Shown: piece by piece, positions 1-10,960 of the stretch
Numbering within the stretch: position 1 is the stretch's first letter
Layout: every line of letters begins with the position of its first letter
Assembly (NCBI GenBank): GCA_021234155.1
Contig: JAJEKV010000826.1
Coordinates: 19,812-83,811, forward strand
Origin: Isoetes taiwanensis
Taxonomy: Eukaryota > Streptophyta > Lycopodiopsida > Isoetales > Isoetaceae
Reading direction: 5' to 3'
DNA length: 64,000 bases
Translations under genes and position numbers: made by a program
The notes under the pieces: generated by a model
The model's database searches: none
What the model saw: the letters and a program-made list of their open reading frames with translations, nothing else
Told to the model about the DNA's origin: nothing

Positions 1-346
1 CAATTCTTCAAGGTAATTTCTTTGATCATTGCTTTCCCTATTCTCCCTATTCAATTTTTCTGCCTGAGGATAATAGTTTTCGTCTATGGATCCTATGTGT
101 CTCTTTTTGTTCCAAGGCCATTGCCAAGCGAGTTTAGATTTTGCAGATTCCGCTTCCATAAGATTCCTCCGGTTCAGAGGTCGTTCCGTCAAAGTATGAT
201 GAATGCTAGAGTGTTTATAAGCTGATATGATATTTCAAAGCTCAATCTTCTTTTGTTTTCAATGAATTTCTTTGTATCTTTAGTACTGTTAGCTATGAGA
301 ATGCTAACTGGTTCTCTGTTCAGCACATAAGGTTCTCTGTCTAGCT
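1..346. other. Left edge, no gene recognised
   Basis: AT-rich sequence just upstream of the MuDR-like transposase remnant. A short open stretch at 22-225 matches no family I know. It may be the 5' end of the transposon or of its host gene. Confidence 0.3.
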
Positions 347-2054
347 ATGAAACTGTGTAATCAGGGTGCCAAATTTGATTCAATCAAAGAATGGAAGGTT
401 GCAGTACGCGATCAAGCCGTCAAAGATCATGTAGAATTATCAGTGATTAAGTTTGATTGTTCTAGATACAGAGTAAAGTGTGCTATTGAAGGTTGTCCAT
501 GGATGATCCACACTTCTAAACTTCCAGATAGCGCTGAGGTTACAATTAAGAGCATACTTGGTGAGCATTCTTGTGGTGGAGTTAATCAGAGAAACAATAA
601 GGAAGCTAATTCAAAGTGGGTGACGGAAAATACCTTGGGAAGTTCCTTGAGCACCAAAGTTATAAACCTTCAGACCTTGTTACTGATGTCTGAAGAGAGC
701 ATGGAGTAGAGATAAGCTACCGCGTTGCATGGTTAGCAAAGGAGAATGCAATGGCTGAACTTCACGATTCACACAAAGAAACTTATCAACAGTTGATGAC
801 TTTTTCTCTAGGTTGATAGATGCTAATCCTGGTAGTATCTGTACAGTTCAGCATGATGAGCAAAAAAGTTTTACAAGAACGTTTCTTGCTTTTAGCACTA
901 GCTTGAGTGGATCTGGGCATTGTTGGCCTGTTATTGGCCTAGATGGGACATTCCTAGCAAGTAGGTACAGAGGAATTTTGCTTGCTGCAGTTGCAGTAGA
1001 CGCTCGTGGGCCTTTGTTTCTACGAGCATATGCGTGGGTTGCCACTGAGAATGATAGCAACTGATGTTGGTTTTTAACTCAGTTGCAAGGTTCTTTAGCA
1101 CTCAATAGAGCGATTGCCTTTTTGTCGGATCGACAGAAAGGAAGATTGGAAGGAGTGTTAGCTATTTTTGGGGAGAACGCAATGCACGGATATTTTCTGA
1201 GGCATTTAGCAGAGAATTTCGAAAAGGAATTTAAGAGTATAGAGCTGGTGAAGTTGTTGTAGAAAGCCGCTCGTGCAGAAACAATTCCCAAGTTTCCGGA
1301 AGTTTTACAAGCAATTGGGACTACAAATGCTACTACTCAAACTTGGTTACTCTATAAGATGTGTCATCCTCGATATTGGGAAGAAGCGTACTTTCCAGGC
1401 CATCAGCTTGGTTATCGTACCTCTAACAATGCATAATCTTTGAATTCTTGGCTGCTTGAAGTAAGAGACAAACCTATACATTCCAACTGACTATGATTTG
1501 TGACAAGATGATGACATGGTTTTATGACCGTCGAAAGGAAGGATTTGATGCATGGATGGCTGCTAGATAGAGCCCTTTTGCAGTTGTGAAAGAGGTAGAT
1601 GATGCGATCAAAGTTGCTATTGCTCATGCACGTTATTACAAGGTCCTTCCATCCACTAAATTTATGTTCAAGACAGTAACTGCAAAACATGAGCATGTGG
1701 TCAACGTGCAAGCTGGCACATGCCCTTGCTTGAGATGGCAGTAAGTCTGGAATTCCTTGTGCCCATGCTGCTGCATCAATTCTATTCAAGAAATAGCAAG
1801 TGCAGATATACATCTATGAGGCATATGGGTTGTGCGTGTACTATGCAACTTACGAAGGGGTTATCTCTCCAGTGATTCATAGTGGTGAAGTTGAGGCAGC
1901 CATAGATATGCTTCCTCCACAGACATCTCGATTGCCAGGGCGACCTAAAAAGAGGAGAATAAGATCGTCTACTGAGGATAATAAAAAAGCAGTAAAATGT
2001 TCAAGATGCAAAAGTGTCGATCACAACCGCAGAACTTGCAGGAGTGCCAATTGA
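347..2054 (+). pseudogene. MuDR/MULE transposase, decayed
   Basis: Remnant of a Mutator-like (MULE) cut-and-paste transposase. In order: the N-terminal MuDR DNA-binding domain (347-709; F-S-EWKVAVRDQAV, a KCAIEGCPW core, then a H-C pair); the start of the MULE catalytic domain (about 813-1064; PVIGLDGTFLASRYRGILLA, with the first catalytic Asp in GLDGTF); further MULE homology in shifted frames (1065-1400); a SWIM zinc finger (about 1690-1800; C-P-C then a C-A-H group); and a basic tail with a GRPKKRR stretch and a CX2CX4HX4C zinc knuckle (about 1930-2040). The frame is broken by several stops and shifts, for example around 1258, 1430 and 1790, so no full transposase can be made. I did not find terminal inverted repeats. 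Confidence 0.85.
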
Positions 2055-2640
2055 AATTGCATGTATTTCATTTGCTTTGTGAAGTGTTTTGTGACTTCTT
2101 TTTTAATTATGAGATTGATATCTTACAATTACATAATGATCAGGAATACTGGAGCAGTTTCTAGCTTACGAAGGCTGCAGCTTGTGAACTTGTTGTTAAT
2201 TAACTAGTTCTCTCTGTAGCATTTCTTGTGTGTTTTCATACTTAAAATGTTGCATCAATTTGGCTGGCGGCCTTTTAGTTTTGAACTTGTTCTCAGCTAC
2301 AATCATTCTGATTAAAACGTTTCTTTTGCATCAATTTGGTTCATGTTTTGTTGTTTTTCAAGTAATTGTGGTCAGCATTGTGAAGGCAAGAACATTCGTA
2401 GAAGCCAGTAAGAAAGGAGCAAATGCGTGACTTTGAGATAATAGCTTGTTCTTGCTGAGGTAGCACTCAATCCACTTCCTGTACATCCAAATATGCTTTT
2501 GAGGTGTTTGAGAGCCAAAACCAAAATTGCCGTGAAAGCCTTAAAAGGTGTTACAAAATGTGAAGAGGACACGAAGGGCATTGCCCGTTGCCTGCACGAA
2601 GGGCATTTTGGGAATTTCAGATTTTATAAGGGCAATTTGG
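2055..2640. other. Spacer after MULE, no gene recognised
   Basis: No recognisable gene. Around 2570-2670 short units of the kind 'gggcattttggg' and 'gggcaatttggtaaattaccc' recur, a degenerate mini-repeat. It may be the 3' part of the MULE element. Confidence 0.3.
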
Positions 2641-2830
2641 TAAATTACCCATTTTGGAAAGGCAATTGGATATCTAGAAGATATTGGAATATTCTAGAAT
2701 GTTCTAGATGCTTAAGGGTAAGCAACTCAACCTAAAAATAAAAAGTTTTTTTGGAAACTTTGCAAAGAGCTAAAAAAGTGTGTTCTAGATAGTTCTAGAA
2801 TATTCTAGAGTTTCTAGATCATTCTAAAAT
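2641..2830. repeat. TTCTAGAA-rich repeat with a perfect heat-shock element
   Basis: Clustered TTCTAGAA palindromes. Positions 2687-2704 read GAAtaTTCtaGAAtgTTC, four alternating nGAAn units, which is the textbook heat-shock element arrangement. Similar clusters occur at 9.7-10.3 kb and in the LTR at 51.48 kb. Whether heat-shock factors bind here is inference. Confidence 0.6.
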
Positions 2831-3953
2831 GTAGCACACATAAGCACCTTAACCTAAACTAGAAGTATTTAGAATAAGTTTATAATAATTTTTACTAGAT
2901 CTTTCAAAATGTTATGGAAGTAAACTATTGAGCATTGATTGATCAATCAACATGCATAGGCATCTCAACCTAAAATACAAGTTGCTAAAAATAGTAAATT
3001 TTAAAAAAATTCCCAAAAGTAGTAACTTTTTGCTACATGTTCGAGAATGTTGTAGGGGTGAGCTAATGACCGTTGCTTAGTCAACTAACAATGAACACCT
3101 CAATCTAAAATAGGAAGTTGCTAAAAGTAATACATTTTAGTTAAGCGCCTCAAGCTAAAATAGAAGTTGCTAAGAATAGTAAAGTTTGACTAGAAAGTTC
3201 AAGAATGAGGTTTTGACTAGTCAACTAGCATGGATAAGCACCTTAATCTAAGATAGAAGCCGCTAGAATTAATAATTTTTGAAAAGGTTTTTCAAAATGT
3301 TAACTTTTTGCTGGATGTTCTAGAATGTCATGGGAGTGAATTGGAGCTTTGACTAGTCAATTAGCATGAATAAATGCCTCGACCGAAAATAGAAGTTGCT
3401 AAGAATAGTAAATTTTGAAAAGTTTTTAAAAATAGTAACTTTTTTGCTACAATCTAAGGGAATCTAAGGTAATTTTCATTAAATCTTTAAATATAGGGGA
3501 ATCTAATGGGATCTAAAGGAATCTTCGCAGAGTCTGAGGGAACCACATAAATCTGAGGGAATCATAAAATCTTAAGAAATTTAAGAGATTTTTTTAGAAT
3601 CTAGGGGAATCTTGATAGAATTTGAGGGAATCTAAATAGAATCTAAGGGAATTTCATGAAATCTAAGGAAATCTAAGGGAATCCCAAATATAACAGAATA
3701 TAAGAGAATCTTGATAAAAATTTTTAGAATCTAGGGGAATCTTGATGAAATCTTGGAAAATGTCATAAAATGTAACAGAATCTACATAATTTCTTAGTGA
3801 ATCTAAGGGAACAACATACTATCTTGGAGAATCTGAAAAAATATAAGGAGAATATAAAGGAATCTAGAAAAAAATATTTTTTAAAAGTTGTTAAAAATAG
3901 AAATATTTGAAGTACATCAACTTAAAATGAGAAGTATCTAGAAATAGTAATTA
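2831..3953. repeat. Degenerate AT-rich minisatellite-like DNA
   Basis: Two repeat textures. From about 2.83 to 3.44 kb a unit of roughly 110-130 bp recurs around 'cacctcaacctaaaatagaagttgctaaaaatagtaa' (varied). From about 3.45 to 3.88 kb short units of the form GAATCTAAGGGAATCT recur with much variation. No coding potential is visible. Confidence 0.6.
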
Positions 3954-4226
3954 ATGGTAATTTTGAAAAAGTTATAAACTAGGAATGGAGTAATTCTAAC
4001 AGTAGAAACCTTGCTACTCACCCGCCCCCTTTTGCACCAACCAAATGGTAATTTTGAAAAAGTTATAAACTAGGAATGGAGTAATTCTAACAATAGAAAC
4101 CTTGCTACTCACCTGCCCCCTTTTGCACCAACTAAATGGTAATTTTGAAAAAGTTATAAACTAGGAATGGAGTAATTCTAACAGTAGAAACCCTTCTACT
4201 CACCTGCCCCACTTTGCACCAACCTT
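3954..4226. repeat. Three-copy tandem repeat, period 91 bp
   Basis: The unit starts ATGGTAATTTTGAAAAAGTT and ends TTTTGCACCAACCAA. Three copies start near 3954, 4045 and 4136, nearly identical and differing at a few positions. The last copy is followed by a partial repeat of the 'accttgctactcatctaccccc' end. Confidence 0.85.
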
Positions 4227-5008
4227 GCTACTCATCTACCCCCTTTTACATCACCTCAAGGATGCGTAACTTATATATCTAACTTATATATATATTCTTA
4301 TAGGGGGCTGCCTGGTCTGAAGACATTTGAAAATGGGAACACTCTGGGGCGGGATATGCGGTTGTAATGCGCTAGAGGATGGGTAAGGATATCGTTGATA
4401 ATTGGGGCAATCAAAACCTTTAATATGTCCAGGTGGCAAATATGACGGCTCTGATTTTGTGGGTACCGCATCTACGATCGGCGGGCCTGCGTCCACTCTT
4501 TGCCAGGTGTGGTTGATTCTGTTGCTTGTGGTATTCCGGCTAGATTGCTACTGAAGCAGCGTTGAAGGTAAATGGCGAGGAGACAGTCTGCATTGTGATG
4601 CCCGGGATTTGATAAAACCAATGCTTCTGGCAGTAGCAATTAGGCCGGCCTAGCATTTATCTTAAAGTCTGTGTGTGAAGTGATTTAATAGAATCATGTA
4701 TTAGGTTGCGAGGTTCATGAAATGAACCCTGTATAAATGCATTGAATGGAATCATGCATCAGGGTGCAAAGTTCAGGGTTGTTCTAGTTTTTCTCATGCC
4801 TTTTGAAACCGTGATGTAGATGCAGTGCATGTAGCACTATTGGCAAAAGATTTTCCATTCGTGAAGCTGGCTTTATGGACTATGAATCTGTCAAGAAAGC
4901 TTGACCTTAAAGTCTCGGTTTTATTTCTTTGGGTTGCCTTCAGAACAATTTGTGCATTTTTTTTATCATGTAGGACATCTGTTGATATGGATGGAGGATG
5001 AACACATG
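4227..5008. other. Spacer with one unexplained open stretch
   Basis: No gene recognised. A minus-strand open stretch at 4284-4496 encodes a Pro/Tyr-rich peptide (for example PSYLPPGHIKGFDC) that could be an exon of an unknown protein, but I see no flanking exons. The end (about 5009) is the left boundary of the duplicated block A. Confidence 0.25.
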
Positions 5009-6058
5009 AAGAAATTATATGGCCCATCGGGTTGCTTGATGGTTATTTCTAATGTCATGATTTCCAAATCTGCAGATTTACAGCCAGCTTTGAATTAATT
5101 GAGCTTGTGAAGAAATTGGGGCCAGCCTTGAAATGATTGAGGTTATGAAGATATTTGAAACTCGAATGCATCTTCCATAGGTACGTAGATCAATTTTGCA
5201 AGGAATATCTTTGGATTTATGAAGGATAGATGGAGAAATGCCATAGTACAGCTTATATCTATGGCTGTATAATTTTGCATAGCAGCACATATTTGGTCGC
5301 TTTGAGTGATCAGCTTTTAAATATTATAATTTGAGGGGCAATTTAGTGCATATAGATGGGTTTTAGTCTACTGCATCCAGTGCACTTGGGTGTACAACCA
5401 TTCTATTGGGACACTTTAAATCACAATAACCATTTAGGTTATTATCTTGCTTCCGAGAGTGAGAATCTTTTGAGCACTGGAAAAAATGGAAATAACAGGT
5501 TAAGAGGAAATTATGCATGACGAAGGCCATCAGTTGTACCATGCCTAGAACAAAGAATTCAAGATCTTTAAACAGAATCAATCTCAAAATTGAATAAAGC
5601 ACAAAAAAGACTTTTATCCAAAATGAAGAGATTAGGCCAAATGCTCATAAGATCCTTGATCATCAAAGAGATATCAAAAGATCTACCAAAGGCCAACCAA
5701 TTTACAAGAAAGATAAGTGATGTGACTTAACATATGCAAGATAGCTAGTGGGCAGAGGAAAATCTGTGGCAACCTGAATTGCCAAAGGTTTGTAGCTTTC
5801 AGTGATTTGATGTGCATCATCAACAGACTGAACTACTCGTCCAACTTGAGCCCATAAATCTTGTATGGTCTTATCATGTTCTGCAACCTTGCGATGAAGT
5901 TTATTATCTGTGCATGCGGCAGGACTTGCATGAAAAGGGGAGGCACCAAAAGAAGCGATTTGTAGCTTGAGTCTGACAAGTTCTGCATCAAGAGCAATCT
6001 GAGGTCGGGGACCAAAAAAGAGCCATGCAGATTTCTTGCACTGTTCTTCATCATTCCT
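5009..6058. repeat. Segmental duplication block A, copy 1
   Basis: Starts at AAGAAATTATATGGCCCATC and is nearly collinear with 20,853-21,860 in direct orientation, with small indels. It is the first block of tandem unit 1 (A-S-B). The part left of 5774 is noncoding in both copies. Confidence 0.85.
5774..6058 (-). CDS. Isolated exon of an unidentified protein (copy 1)
   Basis: A 285-base stop-free stretch of 95 codons on the minus strand. It is bounded by a plausible acceptor (TCTAG, exon starting at 6058) and donor (CAG/GTTGCC, exon ending at 5774), both in phase 0. The peptide has an N-terminal EEQCKKSAWLFFGPRP segment and a charged helical part (KLHRKVAEHDKTIQDL, then a QSVDDAHQITESYKPLA segment) that could form a short coiled coil. 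I do not recognise the family. The same exon lies at 21,623-21,860 in the second duplication unit with an internal indel. No neighbouring exons were identified, so this may be a captured or orphaned exon. Confidence 0.4.
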
Positions 6059-7199
6059 CTAGACCAGCCCTACTCAGTTTTCGCCGGAGTTGAGCTCCCC
6101 AGCCAGTAGATCTTGTGCAGGGCATTAGGAAGGGCTCTTTTGTGCTTGCCTCAAATTCGTATTTTGGATTTCATTCTTGTTGTGGACTGTTCTTGCTTCA
6201 AGCTTCATTTCGGATTCTTATCTCAGATCTGCTACAACTCGTCTTATTTGATCGTCATGGCCATGCTTGGTCAGGGATGTTGAAACGGCTATTCACCTTT
6301 GGTACTGAAAGTCAGGATATTCATATTTGGATGCCTCTGATTTCTTGGTTCTTGACGAATTTCTGCTTCCACCGATCTTTAAATGATTGAATCTGATTTG
6401 CGCTGATTTGGAACTCCACATGTGCTTATACATTTTGATGTATTCGTTGTTTGTACTAAAAAATCCAATGGTTTATAATCCAACGGTTAAACAAAAAAAA
6501 TAAAAAAAAGTTGCACTTAGATGATAAGGTTGCACTTAGACAGACGATGTGGTGGATACCTTTTATCAAAATCTAATACAGAAGTCTCCCTAATTTTCTC
6601 CCATTGAAAACCTTCCCAAGTTTACGAGAAAAATGGGAAGGTTTCCCATCAATAAAGTTAGGAGGTTTTCATATTTCCCATTTGGGTCCAATGCGCTTAA
6701 ACTAATCAACTCACGAAACAGAAGTTTGAAGTTCAATGCACCTTTGCCTACGATGCCTTGCAAGGTTACTTCATTTCATTTTTATTCAAAAACATATTTC
6801 GAATCTTAAACTCAGCCTTTGTGAGAAATGCTCAAAGTCAACATTTGACAAAAAAATAAGTCCAGCAAAGATGAATGTGAAACAGAAGCCTGTTTGTAAT
6901 TGCCATGATAAATCATGGATGTTACCCATAAACGCTCTTGAAGTTTAATGCATTTATTCAAGCAGAGAATATTATGCAGCATACATTAGGTGGAGAATAA
7001 GTACATATGTTAATGATACTTCACTTAAATATCTAATAAGCTCTAGGTCAAGAAACCTTTTGTAATTTATCAGAAAGAGACCAAAAGAATAAACTAACTA
7101 GAATACAGCAAAAGCAATTTCCTTTGACACAAACTTTGGCACATCTCAAACTTACCTAAGAGATCATATTAGTCCAAGTTTAACAAGTTCAGACCAGAA
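6059..7199. other. Spacer, no gene recognised
   Basis: Noncoding sequence between block A and the methyltransferase gene. Short open stretches at 6115-6390 and 6736-6948 match nothing I know. Confidence 0.3.
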
Positions 7200-8661
7200 C
7201 TACAAGGTTCTTTGATTTGTTTCCAAAGTGAATTTATATACAACACCTTCATACACCTCATCTATCAATCTTCTAGTTCCAAGAACCTCGTGCATAACCA
7301 ACCCTTGATGTTCACTTTCTACAAATATTACCATGTCGGTACTGCAAAAATGGAAGTATACGGTTCGTGCATTGCATTACTAAGCCATATCGACAACCTG
7401 ACATTTCTTACATGCGTTGTAGTTACAAATTCAAATACCTTTTAGCACGTGAAATATATGCCAATATAAACTCGCAGATTCTGCTTCCCTGGTGTTCTAG
7501 AAGATGCCGTACTGTATCGAAGAGGGGGCCAATACTATTCTGTTGGTAGCCTGGATATCGTCAAGAACCAACAATGAACAAAGATCCAGTGAGATGTCTT
7601 TCATACAACTTTAAAGGATATAGATATCAGCTCCAAAAACCATGTCGAATCCATCAGGGTGTTTCTGCAAGATGTCATTGAGGTGACTAATGCTGCCCCA
7701 CTCGAGCTTTTCACAAGTGTTGCCATCATTGGCAATACTATGAAACCATAAAATCATAACAGGCATACTTGAGTAAATTATATATTAGTAGATTACATAA
7801 TGTATCATCCTGTTGCTTTCTAGGATTCCTATGATATCTAGACTACTCAAATCTAGATCTTCTAGTAAATGTGTATGGGTGAATACAAATAGATAATCAT
7901 GGAACCTTTTTCCTTAAAATGAAATTCCTTTTAAGACTACATTTTTTAAGGTCCTTTGTCAAAACACCCTAAGTAGTTCTATCAACAATGATAAAATACA
8001 TGACCTCCCGTATCCAAAATCCTCAAGAAAGCAATAAGATTGAGTATCTCAATAAGCCCTACTCTAGTACTTCTAAATCCAGAGGTCGAACGTGACTGCT
8101 GGAGCTCAATGTTTCTTTTCATCACCTGAACGAACATGTGAAATTAATACTGGAAAACAGATATCTTAAAGAAATAACAGCAACTTGTTGTGCTTACCTT
8201 CAAAACAGTGTCATTGTGATCTGTCATCATAACTTTACGACAAAAATGGCCAGAAAGCAATCCCGTAAGTCCTATAAGCAGCATAAATGAGCCAAACTAT
8301 TATCTCTAATAGAAGCAGTCTTCCTACATGATAACTAAAAATGTCCTTCAATGGCGTACCAACTCCTGCTCCAAGCTCGATTACAGAGGAGCTTTCAAAA
8401 AGTTCGGAATGGTTAATTATATAATCATTCAAAATACTAGTCCAGAGCCATATGAGCTGCCAGTAAGGTCATAATCATTGACACCAACAACAAGCTGGGG
8501 ATTTCTCAAGTTTAGCGCCCTCTTGGTGGTTGTCTTTGATGAAAATGCCGATGGAGTTGAAGAGGATCTGTAGTTTGCTTTCGGCAATTTGGGGCCGCCA
8601 TTTGTGCGAGTCGAAAGAAATGGAATGGAAAAAATGGCGAAAAAAAAAAAAGGGCCTCCAT
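7200..8661 (-). CDS. Methyltransferase-16 family protein methyltransferase, probably frameshifted
   Basis: AdoMet-dependent seven-beta-strand methyltransferase of the METTL21-like (Methyltransf_16) family, whose members usually methylate lysines on proteins. Exons on the minus strand: about 8661-8360, 8271-8198, 8125-about 8071, about 7734-7622, 7550-7439, 7341-7200. They give, in order: an Ile/Leu-Trp segment (LIWLWTSILNDYII), motif I (SSVIELGAGVG, then LTGLL across the splice), KVMMTDHNDTVLK, MKRNIELQQSRS, KLEWGSISHLNDIL, FDMVFGADICYQQ, CEFILAYISRAK and the C-terminal MHEVLGTRRL...VYEGVVYKF. The GADICYQQ join uses an AT-AG intron (7551-7621). Problems: the ATG at 8661 is followed by a 12-T run that shifts frame, one base appears missing near 8455-8460 just before LIWLW, and the donor near 8071 is unclear. 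It is therefore a pseudogene or suffers from base errors. It is absent from the second duplication unit. Confidence 0.75.
7551..7621 (-). other. U12-type AT-AG intron
   Basis: On the minus strand the 71-base intron begins ATATCCTTT, an exact match to the minor-spliceosome 5' splice site. It contains TTCTTGAC about 10 bases before its end, close to the U12 branch-site consensus TTCCTTRAY, and ends CAG. The join is required by the conserved ADI-CYQQ sequence. No GT donor exists at this position. Confidence 0.75.
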
Positions 8662-8880
8662 AGCCCGGGCCGGGATCGCCGCTATAGCCAAAGGTGAGCG
8701 GCCAAGATCGAGATCAACGCCAAACTCGGGTAGAGAATTTCTAGGTTTTCTAATTTCCCGGCCGCGTCTGATCCAAAAATTACGTAATCGGCGCCCAAAA
8801 GATTACGGTGACATGGCTCGACACGTGGCATAGCTAGAAACGCAGGAAAGTAGGCATCTCGGGTTAGGCAACCCTGCTAA
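8662..8880. promoter_or_regulatory. 5' flank of the methyltransferase gene
   Basis: GC-richer, CpG-containing stretch immediately upstream of the minus-strand methyltransferase start, ending where homology with the second duplication unit begins. It is likely promoter plus 5' UTR by position. No specific elements are identified. Confidence 0.3.
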
Positions 8881-8999
8881 AAATAATTTTGAAATCCCAA
8901 TGGCTTAAAAGTAGTACCAAATGCATTTGGGGACAAAATGGGCATAAGAACGTGTCACTACATGCACCTTTACATGTTTCGTCAGTTAATAGTTGTATT
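8881..8999. repeat. Block S, left edge (ancestral 5' flank of dehydrogenase copy 1)
   Basis: Matches 24,288-24,384 (CTTAAAAGTAGTACCAA ... TTAATAGTTGTATTC). In unit 2 this sequence lies directly upstream of the dehydrogenase start. Here it is separated from the gene by a 2.2-kb insertion. Confidence 0.8.
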
Positions 9000-9639
9000 C
9001 CATACTAGAAAAGGGCTCGGCCTCTTTTGCACTCATTCCTCGGCTCGGCCTCTGGGGCCTCGCCTCGGTTTGGGCCCACCCATGTAGTCCTACTACTAAT
9101 TCCAAACTATCACCCATTAAGAGCTTACTCACACATACATACCTACTACCAATACGTACTACCAATTCCAAACTATCACACATTGAGGAGTTTGCTCACA
9201 CCTACTATCAACTCCAAAGCTCACTCATTAAAAGCTGACTCACACTTACTACACCGACTACCAATTTCAAACTATCACCCATTGGAAGCTTACCCACACC
9301 TACTACTACTTCTAAAGTATCATCCGTTGGGAGATCACTACCTCTACTATGAATTCCAAAGTACAACCCTTATATGTTCAAGAAACTTCCCATGCTATTA
9401 AGCATCCATTGCCCAACCACCCATGAGGAGCATACTCACACATACAACCATGAGTACACATACCACATCTACATCCATGAGGACCTTTACCACGTCTACT
9501 ACTTGGCACCCGTGTAAGTGGAGTTTACTCACGCCTGTCTCACTTATACCTATTACTAATTCCAAAGTATCATGCATGAGGAGCATACATTCTATTTTGA
9601 GCATTTCCAAAGTTCTAAAAAGCTTGTTACTTTTAGACT

Positions 9640-10330
9640 GAGATGCTTGCCTAGGAGCATCTGCAACATCTTAGAACATTCTATTTTGAGTGCCCATGAA
9701 TATTTGGAAGATTATAGAACATTCTATTGTGAGTACTTGTGACTGGGATGCTTATCCAGGAGCATCTGGAACATTCTAGAATATTCTATTTTGAGTGTTT
9801 GTAAAGTTCTAAAAACTTTCTATTTTTAGACTGAGATGCTTGCCCATGAGCATCTGGAACATTCTAGAATATTATATTTTGAGTGTTTGCAAAGTTTTCA
9901 AAAACCTGCTATTTTAAGACTGAGGTGCTTGCCCATGAGTAGTTGGAACATTCTAGAATATTCTATTTTGAGCATTTGCAAAGTTTCAAAAAACTTTCTA
10001 ATTTTAGACATCTTAGAAGATTCTAGGACATTCCAGGACATTTTAGGAGATTATAGAATATTCTAGAGCTACCTAGAACATCCTAGAGCATCCTTGACAA
10101 AACTTTCTATTTTTGGACTAAGGTGCTTGCCCAAGAGCACCTGGAACATTCTAGAACATTCTATTATGAGTTCCTGCAAACTTTTAGAAAACTTTCTATT
10201 TTTAGACTATGGTACTTTCTATTTTTAGACTGAGTCTATTTTTAAACATTCTAGAAGATGCTAGGACATTCTAGAAGATTCTAGAGCCTTCTAGAACATC
10301 CTAGAACATCCCAGAGCATCCTTGTATTTG
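9640..10330. repeat. Array of TTCTAGAA units with heat-shock-element geometry
   Basis: An imperfect repeat of about 130 bp (actgagatgcttgcccaggagcatctgg-type) each carrying GAAcaTTCtaGAA-type palindromes. Perfect four-unit alternations occur at 9769-9786, 9946-9963 and 10,144-10,161, and a three-unit one at 9857-9869. It lies about 1.1-1.5 kb upstream of the dehydrogenase start. Confidence 0.7.
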
Positions 10331-10369
10331 GCCCCTATCCTTAACTATATGTGAACTTTTAAGAAATTA

Positions 10370-10545
10370 ATGCTTGGCATAGTGGTAAGGATGGGGGATT
10401 TTGGGGGTAAGGTCCAGAGTTTGAACCCCCCCACGACCAAGAAGTTCTAAAGTGCGTGAGGAATAAGGAGGGTCGAGATCGCGCCACGTGGTGCATCCTC
10501 CACGGTCGAGATCGCGCCATGTGGTGCATCCTCCACCGTCGATGG
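10370..10545 (+). mobile_element. tRNA-derived SINE-like fragment
   Basis: TGGCATAGTGGTAAGGATGG resembles an A box, and GAGTTTGAACCCCCC resembles a B box about 30 bases downstream. It is followed by two direct copies of a GGTCGAGATCGCGCCA[C/T]GTGGTGCAT unit, 54 bases apart. This is a typical architecture for a pol III SINE head, though the tail and target-site duplication are not clear. Confidence 0.5.
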
Positions 10546-10565
10546 GGCGTGGAATACAGACTCAC

Positions 10566-10960
10566 TCACTCAGACTATTTTCTTTTATAATAACAAACAA
10601 ACGCTATTTTCTTTTATAATAGCAAACAAACATGGAATACAGACTCACATGTTCTTTTATAATAGCAAACATGGAATACAGACTCACATGTTCTTTTATA
10701 ATAGCAAACATGGAATATGGACTACATGACTATTCTTTTATAATAGCAAACAAACGCTATTCTTTTATAATAGCAAGCAAACATGGAATACACTCACATG
10801 TTCTACGCTATTCTTTTATAATAGCAAACAAACGCTATTCTTTTATAATAGCAAGCAAACATGGAATACAGACTCACATGTTTTCTTTTATAATAGCAAA
10901 CATGGAATACAGACTCACATATTCTTCACATGTTCTTTTATAATAGCAAACATGGAATAC
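10566..10960. repeat. Tandem array of a TTTATAATAGCAAACATGG unit
   Basis: Roughly ten irregular copies of 'ttcttttataatagcaaac' joined by 'atggaatacagactcacatg' in units of about 40-60 bp. It yields an apparent open frame (MEYRLTCSFIIAN repeated) that is an artefact of the repeat. Confidence 0.85.

Noticed and set aside
10632-10943. Open frame of repeated MEYRLTCSFIIAN
   Set aside because: Produced by the TTTATAATAGCAAAC tandem array; no gene context.
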